Of a stretch of DNA of 64,000 bases, positions 19,963-29,014 are shown in pieces (positions within the stretch are counted from its first letter, which is position 1; the number at the start of each line of letters is the position of its first letter). Source of the DNA: an uncultured Gemmatimonadota bacterium. Its GTDB lineage: Bacteria > Gemmatimonadota > Gemmatimonadetes > Gemmatimonadales > Gemmatimonadaceae. The translations under genes were made by a program, and so were the position numbers. Under the pieces are notes generated by a model. It was not told the origin of the DNA. It saw only the letters and a list, made by a program, of their open reading frames with translations, and did not search any database. The DNA lies in NCBI GenBank assembly GCA_902825965.1, contig CADEDA010000008.1:1-64000 (forward strand). The letters are read 5' to 3'.

Positions 19963-19998
19963 AGCGTCCATCATCCACTCGTTGACCGGAGTCGCATC

Positions 19999-20457
19999 GT
20001 GGATTGGTTCGTTCGCGCATTCCTCAAGGCGAGCCTCGTCTGGCTCTCCGCTGCCGTGGCCCTCGCCGTCGCGATGGCGCTGGTGCCCGCGCTCACGGTC
20101 TACCGCACCGCGCACCTCCATCTCGCGCTGCTCGGCTTCGTCACGCAGATGATCTACGGGGTCGCCTTGCACGTGGTCCCGCGCTTCTTCGGCCAGCCGC
20201 TGGTGCATCGCCGCGCGGCGGAGGTGCAGTTCTGGGCGGCAGAGCTCGGCGTGGCCGCGCTGGTGGCGGGATTCATCGCGCGTGTGCATGGCGCGGGCGC
20301 CTCGCCGGCACTGCTCGCGGTCGGTGCCGCGGCCTCCGCGACCGCCGCCGGGTGTTTCGTCGTCAACCTCTGGCGCACGATGGACGCGTCGCCGATGCAA
20401 CGCGTCAATGCGACGGGGCGACCGGTCCCGGTGCTGCCGCAGTCAGACGCCCACTGA
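19999..20457 (+). CDS. Small four-helix membrane protein resembling a heme-copper oxidase subunit I fragment
   Basis: 152 residues from GTG 19999 with GGAG eight bases upstream. Four membrane helices (about 8-30, 39-62, 73-95, 100-124). Helix 2 and its entrance carry HLHLALLGFVTQMIYGVALHVVPRFFG with His39, His41 and His58, a pattern seen in heme-copper oxidase/NO reductase subunit I and NnrS-type proteins. It follows nsrR by 36 bases, so it should share the NO-responsive promoter. A role in NO tolerance or heme binding is inferred; no family name is certain. Its last 53 bases overlap the convergent maf gene. Confidence 0.72.
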   Translation: MDWFVRAFLKASLVWLSAAVALAVAMALVPALTVYRTAHLHLALLGFVTQMIYGVALHVVPRFFGQPLVHRRAAEVQFWAAELGVAALVAGFIARVHGAGASPALLAVGAAASATAAGCFVVNLWRTMDASPMQRVNATGRPVPVLPQSDAH

Positions 20458-21031
20458 ACTCGTACTGCACGCCCTGCGCGGCGAGCAGCGCGACCACGCG
20501 ACGCAGCCCGAGGCCCATGACGCTGAAGAAGTCACCCTCGATGCGCTCGACGATGGTCGCCCCGAACCCCTGGATCCCGTAGGCGCCGGCCTTGTCCATC
20601 GGTTCGCCGGTGGCGACGTAGCCGCGGATCTCCTCCGCGGAGAGGGCACGGAAGGTGACCGCGACCTCCTCGACCGCACTCACCACGTGGGGGCCACGCG
20701 CCACGGCCATCGCCGTGAACACGGTGTGCGTCCGGCCCGCGAGGCGGGCCAGCATCGCCTCCGCGTCGGCCACGTCGCGCGGCTTGCCGAGGATGTCGCC
20801 GTCGAGCACGACGATGGTGTCCGCGGCGATCACCACGGCCTCGGGGTCGGCGGCGGCGAGTACGGCCGCCTTGCCGCGCGCGAGCCGCTCGCAGTGCGGC
20901 ACCGGCTGCTCGCCGGGCCACACCTGCTCGTCGATGTCGGCCGGACGCACGACGTGCGGGATGCCGACGAGCGTGAGCAGCTCGCGGCGGCGCGGCGACT
21001 GCGAGGCGAGGATGATGCGCGGCGTGGTCAT
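20405..21031 (-). CDS. maf: Maf-type nucleoside-triphosphate pyrophosphatase
   Basis: 208 residues. Hydrolyses non-canonical or modified NTPs such as dTTP/UTP or methylated bases to monophosphates in the cytoplasm. The N-terminal signature LASQSPRRRELL, the ARGKA motif, AADTIVVLDG and the GKP loop are all present, with YGIQGFGA near 150 and the closing FSVMGL. Its ATG overlaps the dtd stop by one base (TGATG). The C-terminal tail, rich in Ala/Pro/Gly, overlaps the 3' end of the opposing membrane-protein gene. Confidence 0.94.
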   Translation of the reverse strand: MTTPRIILASQSPRRRELLTLVGIPHVVRPADIDEQVWPGEQPVPHCERLARGKAAVLAAADPEAVVIAADTIVVLDGDILGKPRDVADAEAMLARLAGRTHTVFTAMAVARGPHVVSAVEEVAVTFRALSAEEIRGYVATGEPMDKAGAYGIQGFGATIVERIEGDFFSVMGLGLRRVVALLAAQGVQYEFSGRLTAAAPGPVAPSH

Positions 21032-21468
21032 CAGCGTTCGAGCCAGAGGGTGACGGGACCGTCGTTCACGAGTTCGACCTCCATCATCGCCCCGAACGAT
21101 CCCGTCTCGACGCGGACGCCGCGCTCGCGCAGGAGCTGCACGAATCGCTCGTACAGCGGCACCGCCTGCTCCGGGCGCGCCGCCGCGACGAAACTCGGCC
21201 GCCGCCCCTTCTCGGCATCCCCGTAGAGCGTGAACTGCGAGACCACCAGGAGCGCGCCCCCCACCTCGTCGAGCGCCAGGTTCATCTTCCCCTCCGCGTC
21301 ACCGAAAAGGCGGAGCCCCACGACCTTGTCGGCCATCCACACGCAGGCCGCATCCGTGTCCGTGCCGGTGAATCCGACGAGCAGGCAGAAGCCCCGCTCG
21401 ATCGCGCCCACGGTCTCGCCGGACACGCGCACGGACGCACGCGAGACCCGCTGCAGGAGCACCCGCAT
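21031..21468 (-). CDS. dtd: D-aminoacyl-tRNA deacylase
   Basis: 145 residues, full length. Removes D-amino acids and glycine mischarged onto tRNAs. The catalytic motif SQFTLYGD near residue 78 and the cis Gly-Pro motif NDGPVT near 136 are both intact. It lies three bases after the M28 peptidase gene and overlaps maf by one base, forming an M28-dtd-maf operon. Start ATG 21468 fits the family start [13 protein letters not shown]. Confidence 0.96.
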   Translation of the reverse strand: MRVLLQRVSRASVRVSGETVGAIERGFCLLVGFTGTDTDAACVWMADKVVGLRLFGDAEGKMNLALDEVGGALLVVSQFTLYGDAEKGRRPSFVAAARPEQAVPLYERFVQLLRERGVRVETGSFGAMMEVELVNDGPVTLWLER

Positions 21469-21471
21469 GCG

Positions 21472-24027
21472 TCACCTCACCTCGGCGCGTGCCCAGTCCC
21501 AGCCCTCGAGTCCGCGCGCATTGACGGCCTTCACGGCGACCTTCCAGCCCGGCTTGGCGCCCGTGAGCGTGGCCCGCGGGGCCGCGACGGTCGCGGCGTA
21601 GCGCATCGGATCCTCGGCTGGCCCCCAGCGCACGAGGTAGCGTGAGGTGTTGCGCTCCAGGGCCGGCGTCCAGCGCGCCTGCGTGCCCGTCACGGCGAGG
21701 CCCGTGAGCCGCGACGGGCTCGAGGCGAGCAGCATGATCGTCGCCACGGTGGTCCGCGACGTCTCCGCCAGCTGTTGATGGTTGATCGTCTCCAGCACGT
21801 CGTGCGGCTGGTGATAGTGGGGATTGCCGAGGATCGGATACGAGCCGATGCCCCCGACGATGTCGCCCCAGGCGTCGAACAGCGCGTTGGCGTCCGTGTT
21901 CTTGTAGTAGAACGCGTCGTAGGTGATCAGCCGCGAGAACTGCGTGGCGGCAGCGTGCTGCACGTCCTTGATGCCTGGATTCGAGTAGCGGATGGTGTTG
22001 TCCATCCGATGGTCGTTGGCCCAACCCATCATGTCGTTGTTGAGCGCCCCCACCACCGTGATGGAGTCCTTCATGCGGCGGGCGAACTCCCGCGCGCCGC
22101 GCAACCCGGATTCCTCGCCCGTGAACGACACGAACATGACCGTCGCCGGCTGCGGCCGAGTGGCCAGCACGCGCGCCGCCTCGAGGATCATCGCCGTGCC
22201 CGACGTGTTGTCGTCCGCGCCCGGTCCCTCGGCGCGGGAGTCGAAGTGCGCACCCACCACATAGACCAGTTCCGGGTTGACCGTGCCCTTCACCACGGCG
22301 ATGACGTTCGCGACGTCGAGCTCCGCACCGTCGACGGTCTTGAACGGCTGAAGCCGCGCCTCGAGCCCGAAGCTCTGGTACTTCTTGAGCAGGTACTGGT
22401 GCGCGCGCGTGTTGCCCGGCCGGGTGATGTGCTTGGAGTCGAAGCCGAACAGGTCCTTCTCATAGGAATAGATGCGCGCCACGTCCACGGCGCTCGTCGC
22501 GTCGCGCACCGCCGCGAGGATGGGGGCGTACATACGCGCGGCGTTGGTGCGCAGCGCCCGCTCGGCCTTGAGGTTGGAGTCGACGCGGGCCACCAGTGCG
22601 GCCGGCGGCACCTTGCTCAGCAGGTCGGTCACGAACACGTGCCGGTGCGGTGTGACCGTATCGCCGTCGCGCTCGGCGACGATCGCCACACGGCTGCCGT
22701 CGGCCGATGGCACCCACTCGTACTCGGGCGCGACCGTCCGCACCGAGTTGTTGTGGAAGAGCCGCGTGCGCACACCCGTGCCGAGGTCGTAGAGCTGCGA
22801 ACGGCGATGCCGCGCCTCCCCCATGACGGCGAGGAGGCGGCTGGGCGAGAGGAACTGCGGCAGGAGGTCGTGCTGGATCTCCCGCGTCACGCGTTCGGCC
22901 GTCGCCCCCGCCGTCGCCTCTGCCGTGAAGATCTCCCAGTCCTCGCGCAGCATGGTCTGCCACGCCACCCGCGAGCCGTCCGGCGCGAGCGCCAGGCCCT
23001 GCACCGGCGTCGCGCTGCTGTGCACGAGCGCCGTGCCGGCATCCGCATGCTGCACCGCGATGTTGGTCCGTCCGCCGTTCTCCACGAGGTACGCGACCGC
23101 GCTGCCCTCCGCGGCCAGCACGGCACTGCCGCCGGCGACCCGTGCGCCGACGATGCCGGCGTTGAGGTCCGTCTCCGTCACGAGCGAGAATCCGTCCGCA
23201 CGGCTCGTGGCGGCGAATCCCGGAAGCTGGCGCGCGAAGGCGCCGCGCCGTCCGCTCAGCACGATGGCGCTGCGTGCGTTCGCGGCCCGTACGACGTCCA
23301 CCGGCTGCCCGCCGGGCACGGTGAGCGTACGCCACAGCCCTTCGTCGCCCGTGAGGTCACGCATGCGCAGCGTCGCCGCCGAGTCCCCGACCGCGCCGGT
23401 GATCACCAGCGCGCGCAGCGGGGCACGACCGATCAATGTGAGTGCGGTCGCCGCGGCGGCGTCCACCGCGATCTCCTCGGGCGCCCCGCCGTCGAGCCGG
23501 GCCCACTGGATGGTCGGCCGGCCTGCGGCGTTCTGGCGCAGCCAAGCGATGCTGCGACCGTCGGGCGCGAAGCTCGGCGAGAATCCCGGGGCCTCGAACG
23601 CCGTCGCGTAGCCGTCACCCGCGCGCAGCACGCGGATCCGTCGGGCGGCACCGGCGCCGAGTTCCACACTCAGGTGTCGGCCGTCGGGGGACCAGCGCGG
23701 TGTGCGCGCGTCGGGGGCGACTTCGCGCGTCTGCCAGACCTCACCGGTGAGTTCCGCGATGCGGTCGCTGTATTGCGCCGCGTCGGCGGCCGCGAGGATC
23801 CGGCTCAGGTCCTCGAGGGCGTCGAGGTAGCGTCCGTTCTCCCAGGCGAAGTACGCGCGGTCCCAGCGCTCCGCGGAGCTGAGTGGTCCTTCGCGCAGGA
23901 TCGGCGCGGTCGCGGGCAGTTCGGTCGCGGTCGGCTTGGTCGTGCCCGTGCCCTGCGCGGCGAGCGCGACCGGGAGGCCCAGCGCGACACAGCAGGTGGA
24001 GACGAGGAGGACGCGGTCGGGTCGCAT
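21472..24027 (-). CDS. Exported M28 zinc aminopeptidase with N-terminal beta-propeller and C-terminal FN3-like domain
   Basis: 851 residues with a signal peptide (VLLVSTCCVALGLPVALAAQ). Residues 45-110 look helical/TPR-like; about 110-470 hold TolB/WD40-like propeller strands (TPRWSPDGRHLSV, SPSFAPDGRSIAWLR, ALAPDGSRVAWQ); M28 catalytic domain about 520-770; an FN3-like strand region about 772-851 (ARWTPALERNTSRYLVRWG). Zinc and catalytic residues are seen in GAHFDS, GADDNTSG, GEESGLRGA, NDMMG and HYHQPHD. It should cleave N-terminal residues of peptides outside the cytoplasm. The propeller-peptidase order resembles prolyl oligopeptidase-type domain pairing but with an M28 enzyme. No Shine-Dalgarno is visible. 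Confidence 0.88.
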   Translation of the reverse strand: MRPDRVLLVSTCCVALGLPVALAAQGTGTTKPTATELPATAPILREGPLSSAERWDRAYFAWENGRYLDALEDLSRILAAADAAQYSDRIAELTGEVWQTREVAPDARTPRWSPDGRHLSVELGAGAARRIRVLRAGDGYATAFEAPGFSPSFAPDGRSIAWLRQNAAGRPTIQWARLDGGAPEEIAVDAAAATALTLIGRAPLRALVITGAVGDSAATLRMRDLTGDEGLWRTLTVPGGQPVDVVRAANARSAIVLSGRRGAFARQLPGFAATSRADGFSLVTETDLNAGIVGARVAGGSAVLAAEGSAVAYLVENGGRTNIAVQHADAGTALVHSSATPVQGLALAPDGSRVAWQTMLREDWEIFTAEATAGATAERVTREIQHDLLPQFLSPSRLLAVMGEARHRRSQLYDLGTGVRTRLFHNNSVRTVAPEYEWVPSADGSRVAIVAERDGDTVTPHRHVFVTDLLSKVPPAALVARVDSNLKAERALRTNAARMYAPILAAVRDATSAVDVARIYSYEKDLFGFDSKHITRPGNTRAHQYLLKKYQSFGLEARLQPFKTVDGAELDVANVIAVVKGTVNPELVYVVGAHFDSRAEGPGADDNTSGTAMILEAARVLATRPQPATVMFVSFTGEESGLRGAREFARRMKDSITVVGALNNDMMGWANDHRMDNTIRYSNPGIKDVQHAAATQFSRLITYDAFYYKNTDANALFDAWGDIVGGIGSYPILGNPHYHQPHDVLETINHQQLAETSRTTVATIMLLASSPSRLTGLAVTGTQARWTPALERNTSRYLVRWGPAEDPMRYAATVAAPRATLTGAKPGWKVAVKAVNARGLEGWDWARAEVR

Positions 24028-24071
24028 CGGCGGGGACGGTGAAGGGTGACCACGGGAACGGCGGATGGGGC

Positions 24072-24104
24072 GAGGGGCGGGTCCGCGTCGCGGACCCGCC
24101 CCTC
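24072..24104 (-). terminator. Perfect 16-bp hairpin after glmS
   Basis: GAGGGGCGGGTCCGCG, one central T, then CGCGGACCCGCCCCTC: a perfect 16-bp inverted repeat (a 13-bp stem with a seven-base loop in practice). It lies about 30 bases beyond the glmS stop and upstream of the M28 gene on the same strand, separating the two transcripts. No T-tract follows. Confidence 0.75.
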
Positions 24105-24132
24105 AAGATACTCGCCGACCGCAGCGCCGTGC

Positions 24133-25959
24133 CTACTCGACCGTGACCGACTTGGCGAGGTTGCGCGGCTGGTCCACGTTGGCGCCGCGCTTGACGGCGA
24201 TGTAGTACGCCAGCAGCTGCAGCGGCACCGACGCCAGCACCGGCGTGAGCATGTCCACCGTCTCGGGGATGCGGATCTCGTGGTCGATGAGGCCCGCGAG
24301 CGCGGGTTCCTCGCGGCTGGTGATGACGATGGTCTTGCCGTGGCGCGCCTTCACCTCCTGGATGTTCGACACGATCTTATCGAACACCGCATCGTGCGGC
24401 GCGATGAACACCACCGGCATGGACTCGTCGATCAGCGCGATCGGGCCGTGCTTCATCTCCGCCGCCGGGTACCCCTCGGCATGGATGTAGCTGATCTCCT
24501 TGAGCTTCAGCGCGCCCTCGAGGGCGGCGGGGAAGTTGTAGCCGCGGCCGAGGTACAGGAAGTTGTGGGCGTCCTTGTACGCGTCGGCGATCTGCTCGAT
24601 CGCCGCCGCCTGGTCGAGGATCGCCTGGATCTGCTTCGGCAGCGCGTCGAGCGCCTGGGCGATCTCGCGGCCCCGCATCACCGACAGCGTGCGCTTGCGC
24701 CCGAGCTTGAGCGCGAACAGCGCCAGCGCGATCACCTGGCTGGTGAAGGCCTTGGTGGAGGCCACGCCGATCTCGGGCCCGGCATGGAGGTAGATGCCGC
24801 CGTCGTCCTCGCGGGCGATGGTGGAGCCCACCACGTTCACGAACCCGAGCGTGTGCGCCCCGCGACGCTTGGCCTCGCGCATCGCGGCCAACGTGTCCGC
24901 CGTCTCGCCCGACTGCGAGATCACGATGCAGAGGGTGCGCGGAGTGATGATCGGGTTGCGGTAGCGGAACTCCGAGGCGTACTCCACCTCCACCGGGATC
25001 CGCGCGAAGTCCTCGATCATCATCTCGCCGATGAGCGCCGAGTGCCAGCTCGTGCCGCAGGCCGTGATGATGACGTTGTCCACGTTCATCAGCTGCTCGT
25101 GCGACATGTTGATGCCGCCGAGCTTCGAGGTGCCGTCCTCGAGGATCAACCGGCCGCGCATGGTGTTGCCCACGGTGGTCGGCTGCTCGAAGATCTCCTT
25201 GAGCATGAAGTGGTCGAACCCGCCGCGTTCGATCGCCTCGAGGTCCCACTCGATGCGCTCGACGGAGCGGCGGATCGGCGACGCGTTGATGTCCATCACG
25301 CGGTAGCCGTCCGGCGTGAGCACCGCGAGGTCGCCGTCATCGAGGTACACGACCTGGCGGGTGTGGGCGAGGATCGCCGACGCGTCGGAGGCCAGGAAGT
25401 ACTCGCCGTCGCCGATGCCGATGAGCAGCGGGCTGCCCTTGCGCGCCGCGACGATCTTGTGCGGGTCGCGGCTCGAGACCACCGCGATGCCGAACGTCCC
25501 CTCCACCTTCCGCAGCGCCCCGATCACGGCCTCCTCCAGCGAGCCGTCGTACAGCTCCTGCACGAGGTGCGAGATGGTCTCGGTATCGGTGTCCGAGCGG
25601 AACGTGTGCCCCAGCGCGGTGAGCTGCTTCCGGAGCACGTCGGCGTTCTCGATGATGCCGTTGTGCACGACCGCGACCGACTCGTCGGTGCTCAGGTGCG
25701 GATGGGCGTTGCGCTCGGTCGGCGGCCCGTGGGTGGCCCAGCGCGTGTGCGCGATGCCGACCTTGCCCGTGACCGGGTCCGCGGCGAGCGCACCCTCGAG
25801 CTTCACGATCTTCCCCGCCGCGCGACGCGTCTCCAGCGACTCGCCATCGAAGATGGCGACGCCCGCGCTGTCATAGCCCCGGTACTCGAGGCGCTTGAGG
25901 CCCTCGATGAGCAGCGGGGTGGCCTGCTTGGGGCCGATGTAGCCGACGATACCGCACAT
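24133..25959 (-). CDS. glmS: Glutamine-fructose-6-phosphate aminotransferase
   Basis: Makes glucosamine-6-phosphate for peptidoglycan and LPS precursors. 608 residues, standard length. The N-terminal glutaminase domain begins MCGIVGYIG with catalytic Cys2, then RWATHG and HNGIIEN. Two SIS isomerase domains follow (about 285-425 and 455-600) with TACGTSWHSAL, SQSGETADTLAA and EGALKLKEISYIHAEGYPAAEMKHGP. The C-terminus PRNLAKSVTVE is canonical. glmM is 63 bases upstream on the same strand. The leader is unusual: a pyrimidine-rich tract on the coding strand with no Shine-Dalgarno. I saw no glmS ribozyme-like structure. Confidence 0.97.
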   Translation of the reverse strand: MCGIVGYIGPKQATPLLIEGLKRLEYRGYDSAGVAIFDGESLETRRAAGKIVKLEGALAADPVTGKVGIAHTRWATHGPPTERNAHPHLSTDESVAVVHNGIIENADVLRKQLTALGHTFRSDTDTETISHLVQELYDGSLEEAVIGALRKVEGTFGIAVVSSRDPHKIVAARKGSPLLIGIGDGEYFLASDASAILAHTRQVVYLDDGDLAVLTPDGYRVMDINASPIRRSVERIEWDLEAIERGGFDHFMLKEIFEQPTTVGNTMRGRLILEDGTSKLGGINMSHEQLMNVDNVIITACGTSWHSALIGEMMIEDFARIPVEVEYASEFRYRNPIITPRTLCIVISQSGETADTLAAMREAKRRGAHTLGFVNVVGSTIAREDDGGIYLHAGPEIGVASTKAFTSQVIALALFALKLGRKRTLSVMRGREIAQALDALPKQIQAILDQAAAIEQIADAYKDAHNFLYLGRGYNFPAALEGALKLKEISYIHAEGYPAAEMKHGPIALIDESMPVVFIAPHDAVFDKIVSNIQEVKARHGKTIVITSREEPALAGLIDHEIRIPETVDMLTPVLASVPLQLLAYYIAVKRGANVDQPRNLAKSVTVE

Positions 25960-26022
25960 AGAGGCTGGTGTGAGGAGTGAGGTGGGAGGTGGGAGGGAGC
26001 ACGCACCCCGCCCACCCGATCG

Positions 26023-27390
26023 CTACGCCAACTTCGCCAACAGCTGCCGACCGCGCTCGACCAGCGACTTGGCCCCGTCCATCGTCGGGGCCTCCGCGAT
26101 CACCCGCACGATCGGTTCGGTGCCGGACGGGCGGATGTGCACCCAGCGGTCCGACCAGCCCAGCCGCAGCCCGTCCTGGGTGTCGGGCTCCGCGTCGGGG
26201 AAGGCCGCCGTGAGCGCTGCGTACACCGCGTCCAGCGGCTTCGCCGGACGATCCAGCTTGTCCTTCAGGATCGCATAACGCGGGAAGCGGCCGACCACCG
26301 TGGACAACGGCTCCCCATCCTCATGCATCATTTGCAAGACGAGTGCCACGCCCAGTGGCGCGTCGCGCCCCAGATGGAGTTCCGGCAGGATCACGCCCCC
26401 GTTGCCCTCCCCGCCGATCACGGCCCCCTCGGACCGCATGCGGAGCGCCACGTTGACCTCCCCCACGGGCGCCCGGATCACCCGGGAGCCCCCGGCAGCC
26501 GCCATGTCATCGACGATCCGGCTGGTCGAAAGGTTCGTGACGACGGGGCCTGAGCGATGGCGCAATACGACACGTGTCGCAAGCGCGAGCGTGTAATCCT
26601 CCCCGATGGCCCGTCCCTCGTCCGACACCAGGGCCAGCCGGTCCACGTCCGGGTCGGTCGCAAAGCCCACCTGCGCGTGGGACTCCTTCACCAGCCGTTC
26701 GAGCGCCCCGAGGTTCTCAGGCACCGGCTCCGGCGGTCGCGGGAACCGGCCGTCCGCCTCGAGTTCGATGGCCGTGACCTGGCAGCCGAGCAGCTCGAGG
26801 AGGCGGGGGATGATGGCGCCACCCGCCCCTCGGCAGGCGTCATACGCCACGCGGAAATGCCGCGAGCGGATGCCCTCCACGTCGATGAACGGCAGCGCGA
26901 GCACCTGGTCGAGGTGGCGCGCGAGGGCATCGCCGTCGAACCGGGTCTCGCCCAGCCGGTCCCAGGTGGCATACGGGGTCCCCTGCTCCACCAGTGCCCG
27001 CATCTCGGCGCCCTGCGCGGCGCTGAGGAAGAGGCCGTCCGGCCCGATGAACTTGAGGGCGTTCCATTCGATCGGGTTGTGGCTGGCCGTGATGCCCAAC
27101 CCGCCGGCCGCGTGATGGTGTTCCACCGCGAGCTGCAGCGAGGGCGTGGTCATGAGGCCGATGTCGATCACCTGCGCCCCGACGCTCTCGAGCGCGGCCC
27201 GCGTGACCGAGTGGAACAGCGGGCCCGTGACCCGCGAGTCACGTCCGAGCACCACCGCCTTGGACGGGCCGCGAGCGATGGCCCAGGCGCCGAACGCCGC
27301 CGCGTAGCGGGCGACGACTTCCGGCGTGAGTCCGAAGCCGACGCGGCCGCGGATGCCGGAGACGCTGATCATCAATCGGGGATCGGTCAC
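26023..27390 (-). CDS. Phosphoglucosamine/phosphomannomutase of the alpha-D-phosphohexomutase family (archaeal-like type)
   Basis: Interconverts hexose 6- and 1-phosphates; placement before glmS points to glucosamine phosphate (GlmM role). GTG 27390 gives 455 residues; ATG 27372 is an alternative. Phosphoserine loop GITASHNPIEWNALKF near 100, metal loop DPDVDRLA near 240, sugar loop GEGNGG near 320, phosphate loop RPSGTEPIVRV near 425. The ASHNPxExN and GExNGG wording is that of archaeal-type mutases; classical bacterial GlmM has GEQSGH. Substrate is thus inferred from context. Its start region diverges from the ligase-like gene by about 128 bases. Confidence 0.87.
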   Translation of the reverse strand: MTDPRLMISVSGIRGRVGFGLTPEVVARYAAAFGAWAIARGPSKAVVLGRDSRVTGPLFHSVTRAALESVGAQVIDIGLMTTPSLQLAVEHHHAAGGLGITASHNPIEWNALKFIGPDGLFLSAAQGAEMRALVEQGTPYATWDRLGETRFDGDALARHLDQVLALPFIDVEGIRSRHFRVAYDACRGAGGAIIPRLLELLGCQVTAIELEADGRFPRPPEPVPENLGALERLVKESHAQVGFATDPDVDRLALVSDEGRAIGEDYTLALATRVVLRHRSGPVVTNLSTSRIVDDMAAAGGSRVIRAPVGEVNVALRMRSEGAVIGGEGNGGVILPELHLGRDAPLGVALVLQMMHEDGEPLSTVVGRFPRYAILKDKLDRPAKPLDAVYAALTAAFPDAEPDTQDGLRLGWSDRWVHIRPSGTEPIVRVIAEAPTMDGAKSLVERGRQLLAKLA

Positions 27391-27518
27391 GTGCAGGTCT
27401 CGGATGGAGTGGGGGCGCGACACCGGCGTGCAGCTGCCCGGCACCGGTCGCGATGCGTGGAAGCTAGAGACTCGCCACAGGGGTTCAAGGCGCGCGACCG
27501 CCGCACGCGACACCCTTG

Positions 27519-29012
27519 GTGCACGCGGTGAGCCACGTCACCTTTCACGGGGTCGATCCACCCCTTCTCGTCGCTTCCGTGGACCTGCTCACGCTCCGCG
27601 CCGCCGCCGGCGGCGGCACACTCGACGGTCACGCCGCCGCGGCACTCGTCTCCGCCGGCTTCACCATGCTGCAGCGCGCGCCGGCCCTGGTCCGCGCCCT
27701 CGCCGGCCGCCGCGCCGCGATCCTCGTCCCGACCTCCCCGCAGTTCCTCGTCGCACTCGCGGCCAGCGACGGCCGCGGGGCGGTGCTCATCAACCCGCTC
27801 GCCGCACCGACCGAGATCGCGATGCAGCTCCGCGAGGCGAACGTCGGCGCGGTGTTCACCGTCGGTGCGCTCGCCGCACGACTGCCGCACGGCACGGTGC
27901 ACGTCCTGCTCGACGCCGCGCCGACGGAGGCGACCCTCGTCGCCGCCGACGGCCGCCAGGGCCGCATCGACCTCGGCTCGCATTTCGGCCTCTCGCTCGA
28001 GGGCGACGCCTCGGCGCCCGGTCGCGACGAGGAGTGCGCGATCGTCTTCACGTCCGCGATGGCCGGCTCGGCGCTGGGCGCGGTGCTGACGCACCGCAAC
28101 CTGCTCGCGAACGCCCTGCAGACGGTGGAGGCGGCGCAGAACTCGCGCGACGACCACGTGCTGGCCCTGTTGCCCTTCGCGCACCTGTTCGGCCTGACCC
28201 TCTCCGCGATGGCACCGCTGCTGGCCGGCGCACAGGTGACCACCATGGCGCGGTTCAACCCCGTCGCCGCCGTGGACACCATCGAACGCGACGGCATCAC
28301 CGAGGTGGTGGGGGTGCCCGCCGTGTTCACCGGGCTCCTGGCCGCCATCGAACGCCGTGGCCGGCCATTCGCGGCACCGGCGCTGCGCCTGTGCATCTGC
28401 GGCGGCGCGCCGCTGTCCCTGACGCTGCAGGAGCGCTGGGCCGCCGTCACGGGTGTCGAGTTGCGGCAGGGGTACGGCCTCACCGAGGCGTCACCGGTCG
28501 CGCTGTTCAACCGCGTCGACCGCGCGAACGTGCGCGGCGCCCTCGGCGTGCCGATGCCGGGCGTCGCGGTGAGCATCCGCGACCCGGAGTCGAGCGTAGC
28601 GCTGTCACCGGGTGCCGCGGGCGAGATCTGCGTCGCCGGCGAGACCGTCTTCCGCGGCTACCTCAAGCACGGTGCGCAGGGATTGCGGGTCGTCGACGGC
28701 TGGCTGCACACCGGCGACCGCGGCGTCGAACGCGCGGGCGGACAGGTCGAGTTCCTCGGGGTGCTCAAGCCCATGTTCACGCGCAACGGCTTCAACGTGT
28801 ATCCCCGCGAGGTGGAGCAGGTGCTCCTCGGCCTCGACGGGGTGGAGGCCGTGCGCTGCGTCGGGCATCCGGACGCCGCGAGTGAACACGAGGTCGCGGT
28901 GGAGATCACGCGGCGTGCCGGTACAAGCCTGCAGCTGCGCGACGTGAAGGCGTTCGCGGAGCAGCACCTCGCGGCGTACAAGCGCCCGTCCGTGATCACG
29001 TTCGTCGAGTAG
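27519..29012 (+). CDS. AMP-binding acyl-CoA synthetase-like protein lacking key catalytic motifs
   Basis: ANL superfamily protein, about 497 residues; GTG 27519 is taken as start, with TTG 27516 and GTG 27528 also in frame and no clear Shine-Dalgarno. Motifs A5 (QGYGLTEASP near 320), A7 (GWLHTGDRG near 400) and A8 (TRNGFNVYPREVE near 422) are intact. The phosphate-binding A3 loop, normally TSGTTGxPKG, reads FTSAMAGSALGAV and has no Lys. The chain stops at AYKRPSVITFVE, just before the PRTxTGK (A10) segment with the catalytic lysine; the downstream bases do not encode it in any frame. It may be unable to form acyl-adenylates by itself. The stop is two bases from the histidine kinase start. Confidence 0.85.
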   Translation: MHAVSHVTFHGVDPPLLVASVDLLTLRAAAGGGTLDGHAAAALVSAGFTMLQRAPALVRALAGRRAAILVPTSPQFLVALAASDGRGAVLINPLAAPTEIAMQLREANVGAVFTVGALAARLPHGTVHVLLDAAPTEATLVAADGRQGRIDLGSHFGLSLEGDASAPGRDEECAIVFTSAMAGSALGAVLTHRNLLANALQTVEAAQNSRDDHVLALLPFAHLFGLTLSAMAPLLAGAQVTTMARFNPVAAVDTIERDGITEVVGVPAVFTGLLAAIERRGRPFAAPALRLCICGGAPLSLTLQERWAAVTGVELRQGYGLTEASPVALFNRVDRANVRGALGVPMPGVAVSIRDPESSVALSPGAAGEICVAGETVFRGYLKHGAQGLRVVDGWLHTGDRGVERAGGQVEFLGVLKPMFTRNGFNVYPREVEQVLLGLDGVEAVRCVGHPDAASEHEVAVEITRRAGTSLQLRDVKAFAEQHLAAYKRPSVITFVE

Positions 29013-29014
29013 CC

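Noticed and set aside
25960-26022. glmS ribozyme upstream of glmS
   Set aside because: Only 63 bases lie between glmM and glmS, mostly a purine/pyrimidine-skewed tract; no ribozyme core is seen.
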